Below, piece by piece: positions 50,293 to 61,991 of a stretch of DNA of 64,000 nucleotides. The notes under the pieces were generated by a model. That model made no database searches, was not told where the DNA came from, and saw nothing but the letters and a program-made list of their open reading frames with translations. The stretch is taken from NCBI GenBank assembly GCA_002363385.1, contig DEVL01000003.1, forward strand, positions 1,310,085 through 1,374,084. The letters run 5' to 3'. The translations under genes were made by a program, and so were the position numbers. Each line of letters begins with the position of its first letter. Within the stretch, counting starts at the first letter, position 1. The stretch is from Stenotrophomonas maltophilia (GTDB lineage: Bacteria; Pseudomonadota; Gammaproteobacteria; Xanthomonadales; Xanthomonadaceae).

Positions 50293-51882
50293 TTACGCCC
50301 GACCGTGGGTCGGCGCAGCGGCATTGGGGGAAAGGGACGTGGCTGCAGCCTGCAGCGACGGCAGGATGTCGTCCGGGCCCTTGCGGATCGCCTTGAGCAT
50401 CAGCTTCACTTCGATGATCAGCAGCACCGTGTACAGCGCGGTGAACACGGCCAGCGTGGTCAGGATTTCATGCAGGGCCAGGCCCGAGGCGGCGTAGAAG
50501 GTCGGCAGCACGCCGTCCACCGCCCACGGCTGGCGACCGTACTCGGCCACGAACCAACCGCATTCGATCGCGATCCACGGCGCCGGCAGCGACCACAGGG
50601 CAAGCTTGAGGAACCAGCGCTTGTCCTGGAAGTTGTGGCGGCACGAGTAGTAGAAGGCCAGCGCGAAGAAGGCGATCAGGTAGAAGCCCAGCCCGGCCAT
50701 GATGCGGAAGGTCCAGAACAGCGGGGCGACCCGCGGCACGGTGTCCATCGCGGCCTTGGAGATTTCTTCCGGGGTGGCGTTGAGGATGTCCTCGCGGTAG
50801 CGCTTGAGCAGCAGGCCGTGGCCCAGATCCTGCCAGTGGCGGTCGAACATCTCGCGCGCTTCGACGTCGTTCTTGTCCTTGCGCACGCGTTCCAGTGCGC
50901 CGTAAGCCAGCTGGCCACCGCGGATGCGGTTCTCGGCACGCTCCACCAGTTCCAGGATGCCCGGGATAGGCTGGTTGAGCGAACGGGTCGCGATCAGGCC
51001 CATCAGGTAGGGGATCTTGATCGCGTAATCGTTCTGCTGGGTGGCCTGGTTCGGAATGCCGAAGGCAGTGAAGTCAGCCGGCGCACGCTCGGTTTCCCAC
51101 ATGGCTTCGATCGCGGCCAGCTTCATCTTCTGGTGTTCGCTGGCGGCATAACCGCTTTCGTCACCCAGCACGACCACCGACAGCGAGGACAGCAGGCCGA
51201 AGGCGGCCGCCACCGCGAAGGAGCGGCGTGCCATGTCCTTGTGCTTGTTGCGCAGCAGGAACAGGGCGCTGATCGACATCACGAACACCGCACCGGTCAC
51301 GTAGCCGGCACTGACCGTATGCACGAACTTCGCCTGCGCCACCGGGTTGAACAGCACGGCGGCGAAATCCACCACCTCCATGCGCATCGTTTCCGGGTTG
51401 AAGATCGCGCCGGTCGGGTTCTGCATCCAGCCGTTGGCAATCAGGATCCACACCGCCGACAGGTTGGTCCCCAGGGCCATCAGCCAGGTCACGGTCAGGT
51501 GCTTGACCGGGCTCAGACGCTTCCAGCCGAAGAAGAACAGACCGATGAAGGTCGCCTCCAGGAAGAACGCCATCAAGCCTTCGATCGCCAGCGGTGCGCC
51601 GAAGATGTCACCCACGTAGTGGCTGTAATACGACCAGTTCATGCCGAACTGGAATTCCATCACGATGCCGGTGGCGACGCCGATGGCGAAGTTGATGCCG
51701 AACAGCGTGCCCCAGAACAGCGTCATCTGCCGCCAGACCTGTTTGCGGGTCATGACGTAGACGCTCTCCATGATGGCCACCATGAACGACAGGCCAAGCG
51801 TGAGGGGAACGAAAAGGAAGTGGTACATCGCGGTCAGAGCGAATTGCAGCCGCGACAGTTCTACGACTGTCTGATCAATCAT
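50293..51882 (-). CDS. cydA: Cytochrome bd ubiquinol oxidase subunit I
   Basis: A 529-residue subunit of E. coli-like length. Heme ligand regions are visible: LTAMYHFLFVPL (His near 20), AKFVHTVSAGYV (heme b595/d region), FRIMAGLG (Met ligand of heme b558), and the GRQPW signature. The quinol loop is of the long type by length. An FNR/Anr-type box lies 90 bp upstream. Confidence 0.97.
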   Translation of the reverse strand: MIDQTVVELSRLQFALTAMYHFLFVPLTLGLSFMVAIMESVYVMTRKQVWRQMTLFWGTLFGINFAIGVATGIVMEFQFGMNWSYYSHYVGDIFGAPLAIEGLMAFFLEATFIGLFFFGWKRLSPVKHLTVTWLMALGTNLSAVWILIANGWMQNPTGAIFNPETMRMEVVDFAAVLFNPVAQAKFVHTVSAGYVTGAVFVMSISALFLLRNKHKDMARRSFAVAAAFGLLSSLSVVVLGDESGYAASEHQKMKLAAIEAMWETERAPADFTAFGIPNQATQQNDYAIKIPYLMGLIATRSLNQPIPGILELVERAENRIRGGQLAYGALERVRKDKNDVEAREMFDRHWQDLGHGLLLKRYREDILNATPEEISKAAMDTVPRVAPLFWTFRIMAGLGFYLIAFFALAFYYSCRHNFQDKRWFLKLALWSLPAPWIAIECGWFVAEYGRQPWAVDGVLPTFYAASGLALHEILTTLAVFTALYTVLLIIEVKLMLKAIRKGPDDILPSLQAAATSLSPNAAAPTHGRA

Positions 51883-51971
51883 GGCCTGGCTACCTCGTTG
51901 GGTTTTGCCGTTTCAGGTGGCGGGAAGGGGGTCTACGGGGTGAATTCTGTGACCAGCAACTTCAAACAGCC

Positions 51972-51985
51972 TTGATTCAGATCAA
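51972..51985. promoter_or_regulatory. FNR/Anr-type box between cydA and cydD
   Basis: TTGAT-TCAG-ATCAA is a perfect match to TTGAT-N4-ATCAA. It lies 90 bp before cydA and 124 bp before cydD in the 226-bp divergent region, so it could control both operons under low oxygen. Confidence 0.75.
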
Positions 51986-52108
51986 TGTACAAACAGACCG
52001 GCGCGGGGATCGTATGCATCCCACCCCCTGCGACCGCTGGCCACACGGGGGCGGGGCCAGCACCTACTACAATCGACGGAACCTCCCTGTGGCCGCCAGT
52101 GACTTGTT

Positions 52109-53835
<1,727 letters not shown>

Positions 53836-53839
<4 letters not shown>

Positions 53840-55509
53840 AGGCCCCACACATCGATTCGCTGAAGGGCGTGTTCGCCCGGCATCGCGGCCGCCTGCTGCT
53901 GACCGTGCTGCTGCTGTGGACCACGATGCTGGCCGGTACCGCCTTGCTCGGGCTGTCCGGTGGGTTCCTCACCGCTGCCGCCCTGGCCGGGGCGGCCGGG
54001 CTCGGCAACGGCTTCAACTTCTTCTCGCCCTCGGCGGGCATCCGCGGGCTGACCATGGCGCGCATCGTGTCGCGCTACTTCGAAAAACTGGTCGGCCACG
54101 ATGTCACCCTGCGCATCGCACGTGATCTGCGCGTATGGTTCTTCCGGCGCGCGCTGCCACTGGCCCCGGCGCGCCTGGCCGGTGTACGCACCGGTGAACT
54201 GCTGGCGCGGTTGATGTCGGACATCGGCGAGGTCGATGGCCTGCTGGTGCGTGCGATCGGCCCGCTGCTGGCGCTGGGCGGCATCTCGCTGGTCGCGGTG
54301 GTATCGGCCGGCATCATCTATCTGCCGGCCGCCGGTCTGCTGGCGGTACTCGCCTCGCTGATCGGGGTGGGCGTGCCGTGGCTGACCGTGCGTGGCGCCG
54401 CCGACCAGGAACGCGACCGCGCCCTGCACCGTGCGCAGCTGCGTACCCACTCCTTTGAAGGGTTGGAAGGCGCGGCCGATCTTGCCGCGCTGCAGGCGCG
54501 CGAACATTGGAACCAGCGCGTGTTGGTGGCGGCCAAGCAGCTGAAGTCACGTGACAAGCGTCGCCGCTGGCGCCTGATCAGTGGCAATGCGCTGCACGGT
54601 CTGTGTGGCGCGGGGGGGCTGGTCGCGATGCTGTGGCTGGCCCTGCATGCCTTCGAGCGTGGCAGCGTGGATGCCGCGCTGGCGGCCGCACTGGTGTTCC
54701 TGACCGTGGCACTGCTGGAGCTGTGGGCCGGCATCGGGTTGGCCTGGCAATCGTGGTTGTCCGGTCGCGTCGCCGCGGTGCGGCTGGAGGCGATCGTGGA
54801 TCAGGCGCCGGGCGTGGTGGACGCCGACGCGCCGGTGGCGGTGCCATCCGTGCCCGCAACGCTGCAGTTCGATCAGGTGGTGTTCCGTTGGCCCGGACAG
54901 GCGCGGGTGCTGCTGGACCATGTGCAGCTGGAGCTCGCGCCGGGCGAACGGATCGCGATCCGCGGCGACAGCGGCAGTGGCAAGACCACGCTGTCCTCGC
55001 TGCTGCTGCGGCTATGGGATCCAGAGGCTGGCAGCGTGCGTTACGGCGATGCCGATATCCGCAGTTTCGCGCAGGCGGACTGGCATCGGCAGGTTGCCTG
55101 GCTGCCGCAGAACGCGCCGGTGTTTGCCGGCACCGTGGCGGACAATCTTCGGCTCGGTGATGTAGCGGCCAGCGACGCGCGCTTGTGGCAGGTGCTGGCA
55201 GAGGTACGCCTGCAGACATGGGCCGAGCAGATCGGCGGGCTGGCGGCGTGGGTCGGCGAGAACGGTGCGACCATGTCAGCCGGGCAGGCGCGGCGCCTGG
55301 CGCTGGCGCGCGCGCTGCTGCGTGACGCGCCGATCCTGTTGCTGGATGAACCCACCGAAGGTCTGGATGTGGACACCGCGCATGCGTTGTTGCGTGACAT
55401 GGTGGATGCGCTGGGAAATCGCAGTCTGTTGATGATCACTCATGACGACCTGCCAGAGGGCATCGTGCATCGCAGCTATCGGCTGCGGGATGGACGGTTG
55501 GAAGGGTAG
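53836..55509 (+). CDS. cydC: Thiol reductant ABC exporter subunit CydC
   Basis: A 557-residue partner half-transporter, with membrane helices up to about residue 320, then Walker A RGDSGSGKTT, an ABC signature reading MSAGQARRLALAR, and Walker B ILLLDEPTEGLD. It forms the CydDC heterodimer. Confidence 0.93.
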
Positions 55510-55539
55510 CGGCGAAAGATATCCAGGCGCAGCGTGGAT

Positions 55540-56157
55540 CTAACCGGGCAGCAGACCTTCGTGCAACAGCCACGCCAGCACCGTGACGTTGATGACCACC
55601 GTCAGCCAGAACACGCGTTGGAATGGCGCTTTGCGGTTTTTGTGCCGAAGGATGGACTGGGCGAGCAAGGCGCCAGGCCAACCGCACAACAACGCAAGCA
55701 TGTGCAGGTGCTTCTCTGGGGTTCGTCCCCGCTTGTATTGCGCGGCTGACTTGTCGTGCCAGTACCAGAGATACGTCAGGCCACTCATGGCCACGTACAG
55801 GATGGGTACCCAGAGTGGCCACTGCCGCCAAGCTGCAGCTGCGGCCAAGCTGATCAAGAACACCACAGCGACGAACTTGCGTGGAAGACGGTCTCTGCCG
55901 CCGGTGGTCGCGGTAATGGAGGTGAGCGTATTTCTGCCTCCATCCCGACCCAGCGCAAACCGCACCGCTACGGCGTTGCGGCGTCCCTGCGCATCGTTCT
56001 GCACGTCATAGGTGATCACATCGCCCAATACCGGCCGCCGATCCCGTGCGGAGAACGAGCGGATATGCACGAAGCATCGCTCACCACCGCCATTGGGCTG
56101 CACGAAGCCGAAGCCGCGCGCGTCGTTCCACTCGCTGATCTTTCCTTGAAGGCGCAT
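55540..56157 (-). CDS. Cold-shock domain / DUF1294 membrane protein
   Basis: A 205-residue protein. Residues 1 to about 68 form a cold-shock domain (GKISEWNDARGFGFVQP, CFVHIRSF), and about 90-205 a DUF1294 membrane part with three or so helices and the conserved YWHDKSAAQYKRGRTPE and GWPGALLAQSILRHKNRK. The nucleic-acid-binding half would face the cytoplasm. The function is unknown. Confidence 0.9.
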   Translation of the reverse strand: MRLQGKISEWNDARGFGFVQPNGGGERCFVHIRSFSARDRRPVLGDVITYDVQNDAQGRRNAVAVRFALGRDGGRNTLTSITATTGGRDRLPRKFVAVVFLISLAAAAAWRQWPLWVPILYVAMSGLTYLWYWHDKSAAQYKRGRTPEKHLHMLALLCGWPGALLAQSILRHKNRKAPFQRVFWLTVVINVTVLAWLLHEGLLPG

Positions 56158-56165
56158 GGGTAAAC

Positions 56166-57278
56166 TCAGAGTGAGGACAGGAACCCGCTGACCGCCGGTC
56201 CGAACCGTGCGAAATCCACCAGGAACGCATCGTGGCCCTGCGGTGAATCCAGCCCGATGAACTGCGCATCGGCACCGCCGGCGCGCAGGCCGTCGGCGAT
56301 CTGCTGTTGCTGCTGCACCGGGAACAGGATGTCGGTGTTGGCGCCGATTGCCAGCGCCTTGCCCACCTGGATGCGCGCCAGCCCGGCCATCACGTCACCA
56401 TCGGCGTATTCGGCCAGGTCGAACCAGTCCATCGAGCGGCTCAGGTACAGATAGCAGTTGGGATCGAAGAAGCGCACGAAGCGGCGGGCGTGGCCTTCCA
56501 GGTAGCTTTCGACCTGGAACTCCAGGCCGAACGGATCGTCATCAGCCTGGTCCGAATCCAACCGCACGCGGCCGAAGCGGCCATCCCATTCCAGGGCGGA
56601 GCGGTAGGTGATCACGCCGAGCTTGCGCGCCATGCGCATACCCGATTCCGGGTAGGCCTGGTCGGTGTAGCGACCGCCATTCCACTGCGGATCCAGCCGG
56701 ATCGCCTCGCGTTGCAGCGAGCGGATCGCGATCGAGAACGGCAGCGCCTGGGCACTGCCGGAAATATTGATGTGGCTGCGCGCGATGCCCGGGTGCAGCA
56801 TCAGCAGCGCCAAGGCGGTCATCCCGCCCATCGAGTTGCCGATCACGCAGGCCAGCTCGGTCACGCCCAGTGCGCGCACCACTTCCACCGCTGCCCGCGC
56901 GCCATCTTCGATGGACAGTTCGGGGAAGCGCAGGCCATACAGTTCGCCCGTCGCCGGATCGATACTGGCCGGCCCGGTGGAGCCTTTGCAGCTGCCCAGC
57001 GAGTTCACGCAGATCACGAACCAGCGGTCGGTATCGATCGGTTTGCCCGGGCCGACCATCGCCTCCCACCAGCCGGCAGCCGGGTTGTCGGCGTTGGCTG
57101 CGGCATGCGCATCGGGCGAGAGCCCGGTGACGATCAACACCGCATTGCCGGCATCGGCAGCGAGCGTGCCCCAGGTTTCGTAGGCGACGTGGGCGTCGCG
57201 CAGTTCACCGCCGCGCTTGAACGCGAACGGCGAGGGCAGGGCGTGATAACGGGTGCCGGGAGGAATGAATTCAGTCAT
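56166..57278 (-). CDS. metX: MetX-family O-acyltransferase (homoserine or serine acyltransferase)
   Basis: A 370-residue alpha/beta hydrolase with the nucleophile in GNSMGGM, an acid in the ANTDILFP region and the His in SPQGHDAFL. MetX enzymes acylate homoserine, but xanthomonad members have been reported to act as serine O-succinyltransferases in cysteine synthesis. The acyl donor and acceptor cannot be settled here, and no cysteine or methionine gene adjoins it. Confidence 0.88.
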   Translation of the reverse strand: MTEFIPPGTRYHALPSPFAFKRGGELRDAHVAYETWGTLAADAGNAVLIVTGLSPDAHAAANADNPAAGWWEAMVGPGKPIDTDRWFVICVNSLGSCKGSTGPASIDPATGELYGLRFPELSIEDGARAAVEVVRALGVTELACVIGNSMGGMTALALLMLHPGIARSHINISGSAQALPFSIAIRSLQREAIRLDPQWNGGRYTDQAYPESGMRMARKLGVITYRSALEWDGRFGRVRLDSDQADDDPFGLEFQVESYLEGHARRFVRFFDPNCYLYLSRSMDWFDLAEYADGDVMAGLARIQVGKALAIGANTDILFPVQQQQQIADGLRAGGADAQFIGLDSPQGHDAFLVDFARFGPAVSGFLSSL

Positions 57279-57351
57279 GCGCGCAGTTTAGCCGGGCGCC
57301 GCGATGGCGCCGTAGTGGTGAGCGGCACGCTGCGTCGCGGCCGCGCATCGG

Positions 57352-58365
57352 TCATGGGCGATCAAACACCAGTGGCACCGGCCCGGCATGCGGCAGGCGC
57401 ACCCGCACCGGCGTGGTTTCCAGATCGTCCGGCTGGCGGTTGGCCTGGCCCGAACGCGACAGCCGCGCAATGACCTCGACCTCCTGCACCTGGGAAAGCG
57501 TGCTCGTGGGCATCGGGCTGTCGCCATCGCCGAGGGTGACCCGCAGCGGCAACTGGCTGGCTGGATGCTGCTGCACCGCGATCGGCATCGGCGGGCCGTC
57601 CGGTGCGCGCGCGATCACAAACACGGTGGCGTTGGCCAATGCGGGGTCCAGCGTGCTTCCCGGCGCGATACGCACCTGCACCGTGAGGGCGTGGTTGCCC
57701 GCCGCCGCAGGGGCGGGGGCGTCAGCCAGAGGCGGCAGCCCGGCATTGCCGCGGGCGATGGCGATCTGCTCGCGCAACGCGCGCGCCGCGCCCGGCTCCA
57801 GGCGAGGCAGCAGGGCTTCCCAGGCGGCTGCCGCTTCGGCATCCTGCCCGCGCTGGCGCAGGGCAATGCCGATCAGCCAGCCGGCGCGTTCGCTCTCCGG
57901 CGCGAGTGCGTTGGCGTGGCGCAGCCACTGCAGGGCCTGGTCGTCGAACTGTTTGCCGGGTGCGGCCTGGGCGCGCGCCTGCGCGGCTTCGACCAGGATG
58001 CCGGGGTCGTCCGGGGCGAGTCGCACCGCGCGGTCGAAGGCGGCGGTGGCCTCGGCCAGCTTGCCCAGCGCCAGTTGCGAGCGGCCGAGCAGGGCCCAGC
58101 CATCGGCGCGTTGTGGATCCTTGGCCAGCGCTTGTTCCAGCGCCTGCACGCCATCTTCCAGTGTGGCGGGTTCGTTACTGGCCGCCGTCCGTTCGGCGGC
58201 ATCCGGCGTGCCGACCAGCAGGTACAGCGCGCCCCCGGCCAACCCGAGGGCCAGCATGGCGATAACGAAGGGACGATGCTGACCACCTGCACGCAACGGC
58301 CGCAGTACGAGTGCAGCAATGGCCGCCGCGACGACGGCGGCACTCAGGGCCATCCAAAGGCTCAC
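57352..58365 (-). CDS. ccmI: Cytochrome c biogenesis protein CcmI
   Basis: A 337-residue protein with two N-terminal helices (about 2-22 and 30-48) and TPR-like repeats (ADGWALLGRSQLALGKLAEA), holding apocytochrome c for heme ligation. The GTG start overlaps the ccmH stop. It is last in the ccm operon. Confidence 0.9.
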   Translation of the reverse strand: MSLWMALSAAVVAAAIAALVLRPLRAGGQHRPFVIAMLALGLAGGALYLLVGTPDAAERTAASNEPATLEDGVQALEQALAKDPQRADGWALLGRSQLALGKLAEATAAFDRAVRLAPDDPGILVEAAQARAQAAPGKQFDDQALQWLRHANALAPESERAGWLIGIALRQRGQDAEAAAAWEALLPRLEPGAARALREQIAIARGNAGLPPLADAPAPAAAGNHALTVQVRIAPGSTLDPALANATVFVIARAPDGPPMPIAVQQHPASQLPLRVTLGDGDSPMPTSTLSQVQEVEVIARLSRSGQANRQPDDLETTPVRVRLPHAGPVPLVFDRP

Positions 58366-58808
58366 CAGCGCTCCTCGCTCTTGTCCATCGGTTCGATCCC
58401 GCGGCTGCGCCGACGCACCACCCAGACCAGCACGCCTGCGCCCATCAGCAGCGCCACCGGCGGCCCGAACCAGAGCAGTGCATTGCGTGCTTCCATCGGC
58501 GGCCGGTACAGCACGAACTCGCCATAGCGATCGACCAGGAACTGCTTGATCTGCGCATCGCTGTTGCCCTGCTGCATCAGCACCAGCACTTCCCGGCGCA
58601 GGTCGTGCGCGATCTGCGCATTGGAATCGGCCAGCGACTGGTTCTGGCACTGCACGCAGCGCAGCTCGGCGGCCAGCGCATGGAAGCGGGCTTCCTCGGC
58701 GGCATCGCGGTACTGCAACGGGGTCGGGTCGGAGACGGCCTGCGCCATCACCGGCGAGGCCAGGGCCAGCATCAGCGCGATCAGCGCCGCGCTGGCCTGG
58801 TGGAGCAT
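58362..58808 (-). CDS. ccmH: Cytochrome c biogenesis thiol-disulfide protein CcmH
   Basis: A 148-residue protein with a signal peptide and the CcmH motif LRCVQCQNQSLADSNA, followed by a C-terminal helix. It reduces apocytochrome c cysteines before heme attachment. The start at 58808 (MLHQASAAL) is chosen over 58856. Confidence 0.94.
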   Translation of the reverse strand: MLHQASAALIALMLALASPVMAQAVSDPTPLQYRDAAEEARFHALAAELRCVQCQNQSLADSNAQIAHDLRREVLVLMQQGNSDAQIKQFLVDRYGEFVLYRPPMEARNALLWFGPPVALLMGAGVLVWVVRRRSRGIEPMDKSEERW

Positions 58809-58812
58809 CCGG

Positions 58813-59424
58813 TTACGGCGAGGCAGGCAGCTGAGGCTGGGCATTGGCATGGGCACGCTCCACCTTTTCCAGTTCCGGGATCAGCTGGGTGTCGATCACG
58901 CGCTGGCTCAGCGCGCCGCTGTACTTCCAGCGCACCACGCCACTGGCGTCGACCAGGAAGGTCTCCGGCGCGGCAGTGACGCCCCAGTCGATCGCTGTGC
59001 GGCCTTCGATGTCGCTCAGCACCAGCACGAACGGATTGCCCAACTGCTCCAGCCAACGCAGGGCATCGGCCGGCTCGTCCTTCCAGTTGTAGCCGATCAC
59101 GCGCACGCGCTTGGTCTCGGCGAATCTGGTCAGGATCGGATGTTCGTCGCGGCAGGCCGCGCACCAGCTGCCCCACACGTTGAGCACGTAGGGCGCACCA
59201 CGCAGCTCGGTGCTGCTGACCTTGATGTGCGGGTCGTGCAGCACCGGCAGTTCGAACGCCGGTGCCGGCTTGCCGATCAGTGCAGAAGGCAGCACGTCGC
59301 GGTCCGGCGCGCCGGATTTCATCACCCCGTAGATCATCAGCCCCAGCAGCCCGAAGAAGAACAGCACCCCGATGACGATGGCCACGGGCGGCAGCGGACG
59401 GGAGGCAGGGCGGGGATCGGACAC
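58813..59424 (-). CDS. ccmG: Thiol:disulfide interchange protein CcmG/DsbE
   Basis: A 203-residue membrane-anchored thioredoxin with the WCAAC active site in NVWGSWCAACRDEHP and the cis-Pro in TAAPETFLVD. It supplies reducing power to the CcmH/apocytochrome pathway. GTG start. Confidence 0.95.
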   Translation of the reverse strand: MSDPRPASRPLPPVAIVIGVLFFFGLLGLMIYGVMKSGAPDRDVLPSALIGKPAPAFELPVLHDPHIKVSSTELRGAPYVLNVWGSWCAACRDEHPILTRFAETKRVRVIGYNWKDEPADALRWLEQLGNPFVLVLSDIEGRTAIDWGVTAAPETFLVDASGVVRWKYSGALSQRVIDTQLIPELEKVERAHANAQPQLPASP

Positions 59425-59433
59425 GGGAAACTC

Positions 59434-61347
59434 CTAGGGACGACGGAAACGACGGTCGGCGGCAGTGACGAAGCCACCCAGTGCCATCAGCAGCGCGCCC
59501 AGCCAGATCCAGCGGACGAACGGTTTGATGTGCACGCGCACGGCCCATGCATTGTTGCCCAGCGACTCGCCAAGTGCCACGTAAACATCGCCGTTGAGGC
59601 GGGCGTGGATGCCGGCCTCGGTCATCACCTGGCCGCCACTGGCGTACAGGCGCTTTTCCGGATGCAGCAGGGCCAGCTGGCGATCATGCTGGAGCACGCG
59701 CAGGTGGCCGCGATCGGCGACGTAGTTCGGGCCCTGTTGATGATCCACGCCTTCGAAGCGCACTTCATAGGAGCCCACCACCAGCGACTGCCCGGGAGCG
59801 AGCGCCACTTCGCGCTGCACGTTCAGGGCTTCCACCAGCAGCGCACCGGCAAGGAACACGGCCACACCGCCATGGGCCAGCAGCATGCCGACCATCTCGG
59901 CGGTGAACTTCCCGTTGCCGCGCAGGCGGGCCCAGACGAAACGCCCGGTACCGAACGCGACCCAGGCCGCACCGGTCACGCCGGCAGCGGTCTTCAATGC
60001 GCCCTGCGGCGCCATGAAGTACGCGATCACGCCCAGCAGCAGCGCCAGCGCCGCCCACGGTGCCAGCATCGCCACGCGGCGCGAGGCCTGGTCGCGCTGC
60101 CAGTTGACCAGCGGCCCGAACGGCAGCAGTGCCACCAGCGGTGCCATCAGCACCACGAACAGCGTGCCGAAGTAGGGCGGCCCGACCGAGACCTTGCCCA
60201 GGCCCAGTGCATCGGCCAGCAGCGGATACAGCGTGCCGAGCAGGACCATGCCGCAGGCGGCGGCGAGCAGCAGGTTGTTGGCCAGCAGCAGGGTCTCGCG
60301 TGAGGTTGGCAGGAAGCCGCGGCGCGGATCCTCGCTGGTCAGCGCGCCGGCGCGCAGTGCATAGAGCAGCAGCGCGCCACCGATCACCAGCGCCAGGAAA
60401 ATCAGGATGAAGGTGCCACGCGAGGGATCGGCCGCGAACGAATGCACGCTCGTCAGCACACCCGAGCGCACCAGGAACGTGCCAAGCAGTGACAGCGCGA
60501 AGGCGGCGATGGCCAGCAGCAGCGTCCAGCTGGCAAAGCTGCCGCGTTTTTCAGTGACGGCCTGCGAATGGATCAACGCGGCCCCGGCCAGCCACGGCAT
60601 GAAGCTGGCGTTCTCGACCGGATCCCAGAACCACCAGCCGCCCCAGCCCAGTTCGTAATACGCCCACCAGCTGCCCAGTGCGATGCCGATGGTCAGAAAG
60701 CCCCAGGCCACGTTGGTCCACGGGCGGGTCCAGCGCAGCCAGCGCGCATCCACCCGGCCTTCCAGCAGCGCGGCAATCGCGAAGGCGAAGGGCACTGCAA
60801 AGCCGACGTAACCGATGTAGAGCATCGGCGGGTGGATGATCAGCCCGGGATCCTGCAGCAGCGGGTTGAGATCGCGTCCTTCCAGCGGCGCCGGAATCAG
60901 CCGCGCGAACGGATTGGAGGTGAAGATCAGGAAGGCGAGGAAGCCGATGCTGATGATGCCAAGCACGCCCAGTACCCGGGCGGACACCTCTGCCGGCAGG
61001 CGCTTGGACCACAGCGCGACCGCGCCGCACCACAGGGCCAGCACCAGCGCCCACAGCAGCAGCGAGCCTTCATGCGCGCCCCAGACCGCCGAGTAACGGT
61101 AGGCCAGTGGCAGCAGCGAGTTGGAGTTCTCCGCCACATAGCGCACCGAGAAATCCTGGGTGACGAAGGCGGCCGTCAGTACGCCGAATGCGCCCAGCAA
61201 CAGCGCGAGCTGCGCATACGCCGCCGGTCGTGCCACCGCCATCCATGCGGTGCGGCCGCGATGGGCGCCCCACAGCGGCAGCACGGTCTGCAGCACGGCC
61301 ATCAACAGCGCGGTGACCAGCAGGATCTGCCCCAGTTCCGGCAGCAC
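59434..61347 (-). CDS. ccmF: Cytochrome c heme lyase CcmF
   Basis: A 637-residue membrane protein with many helices and the WWD domain (GLGWGGWWFWDPVENASFMPW). It takes heme from holo-CcmE and joins it to apocytochrome c with CcmH/CcmI. It abuts the ccmE stop. Confidence 0.97.
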   Translation of the reverse strand: MLPELGQILLVTALLMAVLQTVLPLWGAHRGRTAWMAVARPAAYAQLALLLGAFGVLTAAFVTQDFSVRYVAENSNSLLPLAYRYSAVWGAHEGSLLLWALVLALWCGAVALWSKRLPAEVSARVLGVLGIISIGFLAFLIFTSNPFARLIPAPLEGRDLNPLLQDPGLIIHPPMLYIGYVGFAVPFAFAIAALLEGRVDARWLRWTRPWTNVAWGFLTIGIALGSWWAYYELGWGGWWFWDPVENASFMPWLAGAALIHSQAVTEKRGSFASWTLLLAIAAFALSLLGTFLVRSGVLTSVHSFAADPSRGTFILIFLALVIGGALLLYALRAGALTSEDPRRGFLPTSRETLLLANNLLLAAACGMVLLGTLYPLLADALGLGKVSVGPPYFGTLFVVLMAPLVALLPFGPLVNWQRDQASRRVAMLAPWAALALLLGVIAYFMAPQGALKTAAGVTGAAWVAFGTGRFVWARLRGNGKFTAEMVGMLLAHGGVAVFLAGALLVEALNVQREVALAPGQSLVVGSYEVRFEGVDHQQGPNYVADRGHLRVLQHDRQLALLHPEKRLYASGGQVMTEAGIHARLNGDVYVALGESLGNNAWAVRVHIKPFVRWIWLGALLMALGGFVTAADRRFRRP

Positions 61348-61809
61348 TCAGTACGTCTCCGGCGCCGGCACGGGCACATCGTGTTTGGTGTGTGCCTGGC
61401 CCATCTTGTCGGCCACTTCCTTGGGCATGTAGGTCTCGTCGTGCTTGGCCAGCACTTCCTCGGCGATGAAGCGACCGTCCTGCAGGCGGCCGGTGGCCAC
61501 CACAGCGGTGCCCTCGGCGAACAGGTCCGGCAGGATCCGCGAGGTGATCACCGGCAGGGTCGCGTCACCATCGGTGACCACGAAGTGGGCATCCAATGAG
61601 CCGGGCGCGCGTTGCAGCGAGCCTTTGACCACCATGCCGCCCAGGCGGAACCGGGCGTGATCGCCGGCATCGCCGCGCAGCACTTCGGACGGGGTATAGA
61701 GGTAGGCGATATTGCGCTGCAGGGCCATCGCGACCAGCGCGGTCGCCAGGCCGGAGGCCAGCACCAGCAGCATCACCCAGAGCAGGCGGCGACGCCGGAC
61801 CGGATTCAT
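61348..61809 (-). CDS. ccmE: Heme chaperone CcmE
   Basis: A 153-residue protein with an N-terminal anchor and an OB-fold. The covalent heme His lies in LAKHDETYMPKEV. The start at 61809 (MNPVRRRRLL) overlaps the ccmD stop (ATGA). Confidence 0.96.
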   Translation of the reverse strand: MNPVRRRRLLWVMLLVLASGLATALVAMALQRNIAYLYTPSEVLRGDAGDHARFRLGGMVVKGSLQRAPGSLDAHFVVTDGDATLPVITSRILPDLFAEGTAVVATGRLQDGRFIAEEVLAKHDETYMPKEVADKMGQAHTKHDVPVPAPETY

Positions 61810-61991
61810 CGGGTCAGCTCCGGCGCCAGCGGCGGCGCGCTGCCGGCCGCCGCACGGGCCTGTTGGCGCTGCTGGCGGCGGACCGCCAAGCGGCGCGCCC
61901 AGCGCAGGCGCAGCCAGGAGCCGATGGCATCGCTGCCCAGCACCAGCACGAACACCGCGTAGGCGGCAATCACATAGGGCAGGTGGGTCAT
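61806..61991 (-). CDS. ccmD: Heme exporter accessory protein CcmD
   Basis: A 61-residue single-helix protein (MTHLPYVIAAYAVFVLVL) followed by a basic tail, overlapping both ccmC and ccmE by 4 bp. It lies in the usual ccmCDE order and helps release holo-CcmE. Confidence 0.9.
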   Translation of the reverse strand: MTHLPYVIAAYAVFVLVLGSDAIGSWLRLRWARRLAVRRQQRQQARAAAGSAPPLAPELTR

